A DNA stretch of 64,000 bases from an uncultured Lachnospiraceae bacterium (GTDB taxonomy: Bacteria; Bacillota; Clostridia; Lachnospirales; Lachnospiraceae), in the NCBI GenBank assembly GCA_902794095.1, contig CADBFZ010000011.1, positions 58,655 through 122,654 of the forward strand, in the 5' to 3' direction. Numbering within the stretch: position 1 is the first letter of the stretch; every line of letters begins with the position of its first letter. Both the position numbers and the translations under genes were made by a program. The notes beneath the pieces are model-generated. The model was not told the DNA's origin. It did no database searches and saw nothing but the letters and a program-made list of their open reading frames with translations. Shown piece after piece: positions 25,861 to 33,754 of the stretch.

Positions 25861-26474
25861 CAAACAATCCCCAGTGATTTTAATTCTTTATAAAGGTGTG
25901 ATGCGGGAAGTCCTACTACGTTTAAATAGTCGCCCTCTATTCCGTCGATATATCTTGCGCAGAATCCCTGGATTCCGTAAGCTCCTGCTTTATCCATGGG
26001 GTCGCCTGTTTTGATATATTCGAGAATTTCTTCATTGCTCATTTCGGAGAAGTGTACTGCGGTTCTTTCCCAAAAGCTTCTCTTAACGGGAGTTTTGAGT
26101 CCGCTTACAAGTACGGTAACTCCTGAATATACTTCGTGTACTCCTCCCTGAAGTGCTGAGAGCATTTCAAAAGCTTCAGCTTCGGTATGGGGCTTTCCGA
26201 GTATTCCGTTACCTTTCTCCTGATATACGAGGGTGTCACATCCGATTACGCAAAAGCTTTCTGTTTCGGGGTCTGCATCAAGTCCTGACTTTCCGCTCTC
26301 AAGTGCTTTAAGGACTGCCATTGCTTTGCGCTCGGAAAGGAGCATTACAAGTTTCTTGGGATCTTTTTCTATCGAGTGCTCATCGACTTCGCTGACGCAA
26401 ACATCGTATTTAATTCCAATCTGATCAAGGATCTCCCTTCTTCTGGGAGATGCTGATGCCAAAACAATTCTCAT
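25860..26474 (-). CDS. maf: Maf-type nucleoside triphosphate pyrophosphatase
   Basis: A 204-residue house-cleaning pyrophosphatase. Family motifs in order: LASASPRRREIL at the start, SEVDEHS, the catalytic GCDTLV, LGKPHTEAEAFEML, and DKAGAYGIQG plus DGIEGDYLNVVGLP at the end. It hydrolyses non-canonical or methylated nucleoside triphosphates (dTTP/UTP or m5UTP class). First gene of an operon that continues with dus; repeat pair B lies directly upstream. Confidence 0.95.
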   Translation of the reverse strand: MRIVLASASPRRREILDQIGIKYDVCVSEVDEHSIEKDPKKLVMLLSERKAMAVLKALESGKSGLDADPETESFCVIGCDTLVYQEKGNGILGKPHTEAEAFEMLSALQGGVHEVYSGVTVLVSGLKTPVKRSFWERTAVHFSEMSNEEILEYIKTGDPMDKAGAYGIQGFCARYIDGIEGDYLNVVGLPASHLYKELKSLGIV

Positions 26475-26494
26475 AATTATCCTTATACTTCTGC

Positions 26495-26704
26495 GTGAGC
26501 TTTATATTTCTTTCTGCTCATGCAGATCTCGCTAAGATGTTCTATAGGTACGCATGTACTGCGATGACTCCGCACCGTGAACGTTCGGCATCCATGCCTC
26601 ATGTTCACTAATTTCGCCATCCGGGCGAAATTGTGCTCACTTAAATGCGTACCTAAGAACATCTAAGCTTGATCTAAAATCGCAGAAATAAACATAAAGC
26701 TCAC
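26495..26704 (-). repeat. Structured palindromic element, copy B1 (inverted)
   Basis: About 210 bp bounded by an 11-bp inverted repeat (26495-26505 with 26694-26704). A broken stem pairs 26535-26543 with 26656-26664 and 26546-26555 with 26645-26654. The centre has hairpin 1 (26610-26618 with 26624-26632) and hairpin 2, which on the minus strand reads GTGAAC, ATGA, GGCAT, GG, ATGCC, GAAC, GTTCAC, then GGTGC. It lies directly upstream of maf. Confidence 0.9.
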
Positions 26705-26733
26705 ACAGAGCTATACATATAAATTTTTTATGT

Positions 26734-27016
26734 GGGACTCGCCTGCCCCAGACCGTAAAATGGTTTATTCATAGCTGATTAAGTGATTATGTTTTTATCG
26801 GTGATTTTTTTCTGAGCTTAGCGGTTACAGAAATGCGTTCTTCAGCGGAACGGGTTTGCCCGGATGGCAAACCCAGCTCGCATGAGACATGGATGTCGAA
26901 CGCGAGCGGTGCAGCGTCCGGAACATTGTATAGGCTATAAAAAGCATTTCATAGAAATGTATGGCGCAGGACGCATGAGCAGAAAATAATCATAACCGTG
27001 CAAGTATGCGCGTCCC
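26734..27016 (+). repeat. Structured palindromic element, copy B2
   Basis: About 280 bp whose ends are GGGACTCGC (26734-26742) and GCGCGTCCC (27008-27016), eight of nine pairs. The outer stem is poorer than in the other copies. The core is intact: hairpin 1 (26852-26860 with 26866-26874, loop CGGAT), hairpin 2 GCTCGC, ATGA, GACAT, GG, ATGTC, GAAC, GCGAGC (26876-26907), then GGTGC. The element stops two bases before the ppk1 stop codon. Confidence 0.88.
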
Positions 27017-27018
27017 CT

Positions 27019-29163
27019 TTACTTTGCGGGTTTGGTCTTGGGTATGTAGACTCTGCTTTCGGAGGTCTTCTTGGGCGTTGCCGCCTTTGCCATATCAACG
27101 GCTTCCTTAACTGCGATGAGCTGTGAATCAACTGCCTTCTTCTGACGTGCGCCTTCTTTTACGTAGTCGCATCCAAGAGGCTGCAGTATCGTAGCTCTTC
27201 TGTTGTCCTTCAGCTCAGTATCAAGCACATGCCAAAGTCTTGCCTTGAGTGCTTCGTCGGTAATGGGAAATACTATCTCTACACGGCGATCCAGGTTTCT
27301 GGGCATCCAGTCCGCACTTCCGCAATATACTTCCGAATTCTCGTCATTCTTAAACCAAAAGATTCTTGCGTGCTCCAGGAAGTTACCGGTGATGGATCTA
27401 ACAGAGATGTTTTCACTTACTCCCTTGATTCCTGTTTTAAGACAGCATATTCCTCTTACGATAAGTTCGATCTTAACGCCTGCTGCCGAGGCCTTGTAGA
27501 GAGCTTCAATGATGTCGGGATCAGAGAGCGAATTCATCTTCGCAACGATCCTTCCTTCTTTTCCGCTGGATGCGATCTTAGCCTCCCTCTCTATCAGATA
27601 GAGGAATCTTTCCTTCAGCCACAAAGGCGCAAGAATAAGTCTGTTCCAGGCCTTGGGCTCCGAGTATCCGCTGAGCATGTTAAAGACAGCGGTTGCATCT
27701 TCACCTATCTCCTCATTACAGGTAAGAAGACCAACGTCCGTGTAGATACGTGCGGTGGCATCGTTATAGTTACCTGTTCCCAGATGTACATATCTTCTAA
27801 TGCCGTCGTTTTCGTGACGGACAACAAGAGTGATCTTCGAGTGAGTCTTAAGCCCTACAAGACCATAGATAACATGGCATCCTGCTTTCTCAAGCATCTT
27901 AGCCCATACGATATTGTGCTCTTCATCAAAACGAGCTTTAAGCTCTACCAGTACCGTAACCTGCTTTCCGTTCTCCGCAGCCTGTGCAAGTGCTGCAATG
28001 ATGGGAGAATTTCCGCTTACTCTGTAGAGAGTCTGCTTGATTGCAAGGACGTCGGGATCCGTTGCCGCCTTCCTTACGAAATCAACAACGGGTTCGAAGG
28101 TCTGGTAAGGATGGAACAGCATGATATCTTTCTTACGAATCTGTGAAAAGATATCGCATCCTGCGGGAAGTTCCGGAACGGGCGCAGGGTTAAAGGGCGG
28201 GTTCTTTAAGTTATCAAATCCCGGAAGAGAAATGATCTTAAAGAGCGCCGTAAGATCAAGAGGTCCGTCTATTGCGTATATTTCCGAATCATCTATGCTG
28301 AGTTCCTTTTTGAGGAACGCAACAAGTCTTTTATCTGCTTTGTGTTCTATTTCGAGACGAAGTGCCTGTCCTCTTTTACGTGCTTTGACAGACTTTTCGA
28401 TTTCTTTTAACAGGTCTTCTGCATCATCTTCATCGATGGACATATCGCCGTTTCGGGTGATCCTGTAAGGATGTGAGCAGACGATATCGTAATTTAAAAA
28501 GAGTGACTTCATATTCCTCTCGATGATCTCTTCGAGAAGGATAACTCTCTTAAGGCTTGAAGTTCCGGGTAGAACTACAACTCTGGGAAGAACGGAAGGA
28601 ACCTGAACGGTTGCAAATACCAGTTCTTTGCTGCCCTCTTTCTTCCTGACAAGTGCACCGATGTTAAGGGACTTATTCAAGATGAGAGGGAAAGGTCTTG
28701 ATGAGTCAACGGCCATGGGAGTAAGAACGGGATATACAAGAGTGCGGAAGTATTCATCCGCAAATTTACACTCGGCAGCCGTCATGTTTTCATGTGCTCT
28801 TACAAGTTCGAGACCGTTTGATTTAAGTTCAGGGAGCAGCTTTGTTCTAAATGCCTTGTACTGATCATAGACAAGTTCATGAATGCTCTTTGATACAGCT
28901 TCAAGCTGGGACACCGGAGTTAAGCCTGCGATGTCGGGCTTATCGTATCCCGCCTGCTTCATGTCATAAAGGGAGCCCACTCTTACCATTACGAATTCAT
29001 CAAGGTTTGATGAAACGATGGCAAGGAATTTAAGCCTCTCAAAAAGAGGTGTTGTGGGATCCACCGCTTCGGATAAGATTCGTCTGTCGAATTCTACCCA
29101 GCTGAGTTCTCTGTTCGTATAAAACTTAGGATCTCTGAAATTGACGGTTTTCTTAGCTGCCAT
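27019..29163 (-). CDS. ppk1: Polyphosphate kinase 1
   Basis: A 714-residue enzyme that polymerises the ATP gamma-phosphate into polyphosphate, reversibly. The N-terminal domain has FYTNRELSWVEFDRRIL and SSNLDEFVMVRVG; the catalytic phospholipase-D-like domains hold the autophosphorylated His in YGLVGLKTHSKI and the second motif near HARIFWF. Length and order match Ppk1. The last 40 residues are basic and low in complexity. It is the third gene after pheA and ppx, 10 bp from ppx. Confidence 0.96.
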   Translation of the reverse strand: MAAKKTVNFRDPKFYTNRELSWVEFDRRILSEAVDPTTPLFERLKFLAIVSSNLDEFVMVRVGSLYDMKQAGYDKPDIAGLTPVSQLEAVSKSIHELVYDQYKAFRTKLLPELKSNGLELVRAHENMTAAECKFADEYFRTLVYPVLTPMAVDSSRPFPLILNKSLNIGALVRKKEGSKELVFATVQVPSVLPRVVVLPGTSSLKRVILLEEIIERNMKSLFLNYDIVCSHPYRITRNGDMSIDEDDAEDLLKEIEKSVKARKRGQALRLEIEHKADKRLVAFLKKELSIDDSEIYAIDGPLDLTALFKIISLPGFDNLKNPPFNPAPVPELPAGCDIFSQIRKKDIMLFHPYQTFEPVVDFVRKAATDPDVLAIKQTLYRVSGNSPIIAALAQAAENGKQVTVLVELKARFDEEHNIVWAKMLEKAGCHVIYGLVGLKTHSKITLVVRHENDGIRRYVHLGTGNYNDATARIYTDVGLLTCNEEIGEDATAVFNMLSGYSEPKAWNRLILAPLWLKERFLYLIEREAKIASSGKEGRIVAKMNSLSDPDIIEALYKASAAGVKIELIVRGICCLKTGIKGVSENISVRSITGNFLEHARIFWFKNDENSEVYCGSADWMPRNLDRRVEIVFPITDEALKARLWHVLDTELKDNRRATILQPLGCDYVKEGARQKKAVDSQLIAVKEAVDMAKAATPKKTSESRVYIPKTKPAK

Positions 29164-29173
29164 GTTTTATCCC

Positions 29174-30703
29174 TTATTCTCTGATGATCACAGGTCTAAT
29201 GGAATATATCTCTTCAAAAAAGTCCGCTGCTTCCGGGAAGAATGCTTCCTCAAGAAGGAATGTCTGAGGTGTGTTAACTCTAAGTGATAATTCGCCTTCC
29301 GAAAGAGTTGCTTTAACTTCCTTCATCTTCTGCTTATGGCTTCTGTCCAAGCTGTTTGCAAGTCTTAGGATTGCGGTGAGCTTTGCAATCTTTATATATC
29401 CTTCTTTTCCAAGGTCCGCATCAATGCTGTGTTCAAATACCGAATACTCAAAATCGGAATGATTGAATCTGACAATGTTTGCGATGATCTCTCTTTCGTA
29501 ATGTGAAAGTCCGATGATCTCGGTTGCCATTACAATGTCGTAGGATCTTTCTCCGATATCCGTCATTGCGATGTACTTACCGCAGTCGTGAAGGATGGAT
29601 GCAATATCAAGATATAACCTGTCTCTTTTGCTCAGTCCGCTTATCTTCTTAATCGAATCAAAAATAGTACCGGAAATCTGCCTTAAGGTCTCAGCTCTTG
29701 ACCGGGAACCTTTGTATCTTCTGCTTATGTTAAGAGCACAGGCCGTGATATCTTTCTCGAAATCATGCTCGGGTTTGATGATCTTGTTGTCCTCTGCAAA
29801 TTCGTATGCGATACCGTCCGATAAGGTAACGCCGGGAGCGTAGATTGTTTCGCTCTTTAAGATATTGCAAAGGCACTTAACAAGAAGACCTGAGATTCTC
29901 ATCAGTGGAACCTTCTCTTCAGGAACTCCGAATGCCTGAGCAGTTTCAAATGTTCCGCCATTGGAAAGTTCTTCGAGAAGTGCATCGTATTCTTTTCTCG
30001 AAAGGACTCCATCGTCATTCTTCCTGCTACCACGTCTGAAACAGCAACTGATGTAATCATCCATGACGATGAGGTTCTTAACGGTGCCGGAAAGGAACAA
30101 CTTTTTATATGTGTTTAGTGATGCGTCTATAAGCTCTTCTTCGAGAAGACGCATTCTGTAAGGATCTGCTCCGAGGCTCTCAACTCTTTCACGGATTCTG
30201 AGAACGCCCAGCTTAAGATTCTGAGTGCTTACAAGTGAATCTTCGTCGAAAAGAGAGATCTGGATGCTTCCCCCTCCGATATCAAGGATTGCTGCACTTC
30301 CCTGGATCGCGTTGTAGAAAATATCACCTGCACCCGCGATAGCCTTGTAGTCCAAGTATCTTTGCTCGGAGTTTGAAAGGGTTTCGATCTTGATCCCTGT
30401 TCTTGTCTCAATAAGGTCCAAGAGAATATCCGAGTTGATGGTTTCTCTTATGGCGCTGGTTCCGTATGCCTTATAGCTCTCGACTTTGTAAGAGCGCATA
30501 ACGGATGAAAAATGCTGGAGGACTCTGCAAAGCTCGTCTACCTTCTCCTGAGAGATCTTGCCGGTGGCATAAGTATCCGCGCCGAGGGAAAGACCCGTAA
30601 CAAGAGAGTCAATCTCCTTCATGGGCTTTCTTCCGCCGTATTCAAAGATCTTCATTGTAAGTTCAAAGCTTCCGACATCTATGGCAGCAAAAGTGTGTAC
30701 CAT
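29174..30703 (-). CDS. ppx: Exopolyphosphatase/GppA-type phosphatase with HD domain
   Basis: A 509-residue protein of the actin-like ASKHA fold (AAIDVGSFELTMKIFEYGG, AILDIGGGSIQI) followed by a C-terminal HD-type helical domain from about 320 (SILHDCGKYI, FNHSDFEYS). It should hydrolyse polyphosphate ends and/or pppGpp. Placed directly before ppk1, it pairs synthesis with breakdown of polyphosphate. The three-gene transcript pheA-ppx-ppk1 has gaps of 19 and 10 bp. Confidence 0.92.
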   Translation of the reverse strand: MVHTFAAIDVGSFELTMKIFEYGGRKPMKEIDSLVTGLSLGADTYATGKISQEKVDELCRVLQHFSSVMRSYKVESYKAYGTSAIRETINSDILLDLIETRTGIKIETLSNSEQRYLDYKAIAGAGDIFYNAIQGSAAILDIGGGSIQISLFDEDSLVSTQNLKLGVLRIRERVESLGADPYRMRLLEEELIDASLNTYKKLFLSGTVKNLIVMDDYISCCFRRGSRKNDDGVLSRKEYDALLEELSNGGTFETAQAFGVPEEKVPLMRISGLLVKCLCNILKSETIYAPGVTLSDGIAYEFAEDNKIIKPEHDFEKDITACALNISRRYKGSRSRAETLRQISGTIFDSIKKISGLSKRDRLYLDIASILHDCGKYIAMTDIGERSYDIVMATEIIGLSHYEREIIANIVRFNHSDFEYSVFEHSIDADLGKEGYIKIAKLTAILRLANSLDRSHKQKMKEVKATLSEGELSLRVNTPQTFLLEEAFFPEAADFFEEIYSIRPVIIRE

Positions 30704-30722
30704 TTCATCCTCCGAAAGATGA

Positions 30723-31847
30723 TCAATAGTTACCGAGAACTCTTAAATACTTTGCTTCTTCCCTAAGTCCCGTGAGGGCACATCTTACGCTGGGGTCAGA
30801 GAGATTTCCGTCAAAGTCTAAGAAGAATCTGTACTCCCAGGTGCGTCCTTCGATTGGACGGGATTCGATCTTGGTAATGTTAAGTCCGTTAAATATAAAA
30901 TGTCCGAGGCAGTTATAAAGCGATCCGCTCTCGTGGGTTACTTCAAAGCAGATGCTTATCTTGTCTGCATTTTCTCTGTAAACTTTCTGACCGGTGATGA
31001 TGATAAATCTGGTGGAATTATTTTCCGCAGAGTTAACACCCTTTTCCAGAATATCCAGTCCGTAAACGGATGCTGCAAGTTCACTTGCTATGGCTGCCTG
31101 ACTCTTGTCGCCTTCTTTTGCAACCTTATTTGCTGCGAAGGCATTGTTGGGCATTGAGATCTGTTTCCAGTCGCGCTCGTCAAGATATCTTGCGGACTGC
31201 ATAAGGGACTGGGGATGTGAGAAGACGGTTTTGATATCTTCGATCTTTGCTCCCTTAACGCCCATGAGGCAGTGTTCTATTTTCAGGACCTGCTCACCTA
31301 CGATGTAGTTCTCGTACTCGGCAAGAAGGTCATAAATTTCGCTTACGATGCCTGCGGTTGAATTCTCGATGGGAAGAACGGCGTAATCTGCGCTTCCCTC
31401 TGAGATGGCACACATGGCCGCACGGAAGGTGGGTACGTGGATTGAATCAACATCGTCACCGAAAAACTTCTTCATGGCAAGCTGGGAATAAGCTCCCTCA
31501 TCTCCCTGAAATACGACTCTGGGTGAACCCTTTCTGATATCATCAATGGGAATGAAGGGGATGTTGATATGTCTTCCGCTTTCAAGGAGCTTTTTGTACT
31601 GGAGCTTTCTGCTCATGCTCATAAGAAGCTTGAACATCTCCTTTGCTCCGCCCTCGAACTCTTTATTTTCGACGCTTGCGGCGACTGATGCGAGCTTAAC
31701 CTTCTCTCTGTCCTTATCAAGAACGGCCTTGCCGGATTCGAGTTTGGTCTTTGCAACCTCCTCGGCAAGGTTCATTCTTTTCTCGTAGAGTTTAACCAGC
31801 TCTTTGTCGCATTCATCAAGCTGTAATCTGATTTCCGATAAATCCAT
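30723..31847 (-). CDS. pheA: Bifunctional chorismate mutase/prephenate dehydratase
   Basis: A 374-residue P-protein. The N-terminal AroQ-type chorismate mutase (1-90, EIRLQLDECDKELVKLYEKR) is followed by prephenate dehydratase (about 110-285, VFQGDEGAYSQLA, LPIENSTAGIV, NSTRFIII) and an ACT regulatory domain (about 295-370) whose ESRPIEGRTWEYRFFLDF is the Phe-binding ESRP motif. It converts chorismate to phenylpyruvate and is likely inhibited by phenylalanine. First gene of the pheA-ppx-ppk1 operon. Confidence 0.96.
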   Translation of the reverse strand: MDLSEIRLQLDECDKELVKLYEKRMNLAEEVAKTKLESGKAVLDKDREKVKLASVAASVENKEFEGGAKEMFKLLMSMSRKLQYKKLLESGRHINIPFIPIDDIRKGSPRVVFQGDEGAYSQLAMKKFFGDDVDSIHVPTFRAAMCAISEGSADYAVLPIENSTAGIVSEIYDLLAEYENYIVGEQVLKIEHCLMGVKGAKIEDIKTVFSHPQSLMQSARYLDERDWKQISMPNNAFAANKVAKEGDKSQAAIASELAASVYGLDILEKGVNSAENNSTRFIIITGQKVYRENADKISICFEVTHESGSLYNCLGHFIFNGLNITKIESRPIEGRTWEYRFFLDFDGNLSDPSVRCALTGLREEAKYLRVLGNY

Positions 31848-31946
31848 TTTTGTAATTCTCCAAACACTTATCCCGATGATATAACTAACTAAAATATTTT
31901 ACTCCGAAAATACGGAATTTACAATGTTTTGAAGGGGCTCCAAGTC

Positions 31947-31976
31947 TTGATTTACCCCCTTATGCGGGGGTAAAAT
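31947..31976 (+). promoter_or_regulatory. Promoter with a perfect palindrome in its spacer
   Basis: TTGATT, 18 bp, TAAAAT for the gene at 32013. The spacer holds a palindrome with 9-bp arms TTTACCCCC (31951-31959) and GGGGGTAAA (31966-31974). A repressor or MerR-like activator site is plausible. Confidence 0.55.
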
Positions 31977-32012
31977 AAATTTAAAGAATTATGCATTTCG
32001 AAGGGAGAAAAT

Positions 32013-33086
32013 ATGGCGACCAAAATGAAGGCTAAGGATAAGAAAAATCTTATAATCGCCTCCTCCGTAATAGTATCCCTGATCGTGGTACTGGCTATTG
32101 TAGCCATCTTTTCCAGAAGAGGCGAAAAGGTTCCCCCGAACCCGGAAGGAACCATTGGAAATCTCGCGGGAAATCTCAATAACGGCGGTCTGGTGTGTGA
32201 ATCGGACGGCAAGATCTATTTTTCCAATCCCTATGACGGCGGCGCTTTATATGTCATGAACTCGGATGAAACGGACTGCAGAAAGCTTTCAACCGCTGTT
32301 GCAACATCCATCAACGTAACCGGCGATTTCATCTACTACTTCCAGTCAGGAAGTTCAGGTGCCGCAGGCCTTGGAGGAGTAAGAATTCCTCTCTCCTACA
32401 TCAGAATGCATGTGGACGGCAAGAGAGGTTATACGATGACAAGAAACGTTGTCGTAAGAGCACAGGTTGTAGTCGACTGGGTCTACATGGAAGGAACCGC
32501 GGATAAAGACCACAACGCTCCTTACCTGATCAGAATGGACACAAACGGTGAAAACACCGAGACCGTTGCAAACTTTGCTTTAAACCCTGCATGTGCGGTG
32601 GGTGACATTATCTATTACAACAACGTTCTTGAAAACCACAACCTTATGGCTCTGGACACCAAGACGGGAAGATCTTCACTTGTACTTGAGGGAAATATCT
32701 GGAATCCCATTTACGACGGCGGATACATCTACTACATGGCTCCCGCAGACGGGTACCAGCTCAGAAGATATTCACTTTCAGACGGAACTATTGAGATCCT
32801 TACGGATGAAAAGGTAGAAAGTTATAACGTCTACAGAGGTTATATCTATTATCAGACATTCGGAGACAGCGCATATCTTGCTTTTATGAATACGGACGGA
32901 AGCGGCAAAACAATTCTTGCATTCGGTAATTTCAATTCCATCTCAATGACCAACGGATATGTGTATTTCAAGGATTACTGGAACGAGACATCGCTCTACC
33001 ACACATTCCCCGGAAGTTCATATTACGAGCCCGTAAATGCGGCGCTTGAAGCTGCGGTTGCAGAGATAGAAAAACAGAATAAATAA
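32013..33086 (+). CDS. DUF5050-type membrane-anchored beta-propeller protein
   Basis: A 357-residue protein with one N-terminal transmembrane helix (about 13-34) and an extracytoplasmic domain built from repeats such as GKIYFSNPYDGGALYVMNSD, FIYYFQSG, IYYMAPADGYQLRRYS. These strands, typical of DUF5050, suggest a beta-propeller. No enzymatic motif; the role is unknown, perhaps binding at the cell surface. AAGGGAG precedes the ATG by 6 bp. A bidirectional terminator follows. Confidence 0.85.
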   Translation: MATKMKAKDKKNLIIASSVIVSLIVVLAIVAIFSRRGEKVPPNPEGTIGNLAGNLNNGGLVCESDGKIYFSNPYDGGALYVMNSDETDCRKLSTAVATSINVTGDFIYYFQSGSSGAAGLGGVRIPLSYIRMHVDGKRGYTMTRNVVVRAQVVVDWVYMEGTADKDHNAPYLIRMDTNGENTETVANFALNPACAVGDIIYYNNVLENHNLMALDTKTGRSSLVLEGNIWNPIYDGGYIYYMAPADGYQLRRYSLSDGTIEILTDEKVESYNVYRGYIYYQTFGDSAYLAFMNTDGSGKTILAFGNFNSISMTNGYVYFKDYWNETSLYHTFPGSSYYEPVNAALEAAVAEIEKQNK

Positions 33087-33092
33087 GCAAAG

Positions 33093-33128
33093 AAAATGTG
33101 ACAAAGGTACGACCCCTTGTCACATTTT
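33093..33128. terminator. Bidirectional terminator of the GTGACA hairpin type
   Basis: A 12-bp perfect stem (33093-33104 with 33117-33128) with a loop containing GGTACGACC, ending in TTTTTT. It separates the convergent genes at 32013 and 33133. Confidence 0.9.
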
Positions 33129-33132
33129 TTAT

Positions 33133-33744
33133 TTAATCGATACGGTTATCGTACATGAAAATATACGAATGATATATCTGGCTGTAATAGATTTCGAAGC
33201 CCGCATTTCTCAGTTCAGCGAAATCTCTTTGTCTGGTACGCTCGCAACTGCCCGGAAACAGCTCGTAGTATTCTTTTTTCAGATCATACAGAATATCCGA
33301 TATATCCGGGACATGCAGGAAGATGAAATACTTGTAATCCGCAATGTCTTCTTCGGTAATATCCGGATCATCTTTCGAATCTTCCACAAACTCATTATAT
33401 TCCCTCATGGCCATTTCATACTTGTCCAGATCTTCCGAGCTTGTCTTTGATAATTTGTGGACAAGTGTTCCCAATCTGTAGAGCCTTAGCAGGTGACTCC
33501 TGTGGCGGCCTTCGGCGCTTTCGTCAAACTTGCATTCTTTTTTCTCGTACCTTTTACCGGTTTTCTTATACTTCAGATCAATAAGTCCGCAGTCCCTCAG
33601 GTCTATCAGATCGCGCTGAAGCGTTCTGCGAGGTATACCAAGTGCTTTCACGATATCATCCGGACCGAAAACACCCCCGGTGATGACATAATCGTAAAGC
33701 ACTATCTGTCTTGCTATTCTTGAAGAATAATTACCTTTCACCAT
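33133..33744 (-). CDS. Transcription factor with two winged-helix segments
   Basis: A 203-residue protein. The N-terminal DeoR/WYL-type helix-turn-helix reads VKALGIPRRTLQRDLIDLRD; a second, similar helix near the C-terminus reads CERTRQRDFAELRNAGFEIY. Between them is an acidic helical region. It lacks the usual WYL domain. It lies 10 bp downstream of the AAA+ gene, so it is likely a regulator of, or a partner in, that operon. The ligand is unknown. Confidence 0.75.
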   Translation of the reverse strand: MVKGNYSSRIARQIVLYDYVITGGVFGPDDIVKALGIPRRTLQRDLIDLRDCGLIDLKYKKTGKRYEKKECKFDESAEGRHRSHLLRLYRLGTLVHKLSKTSSEDLDKYEMAMREYNEFVEDSKDDPDITEEDIADYKYFIFLHVPDISDILYDLKKEYYELFPGSCERTRQRDFAELRNAGFEIYYSQIYHSYIFMYDNRID

Positions 33745-33754
33745 AGATAAACCC

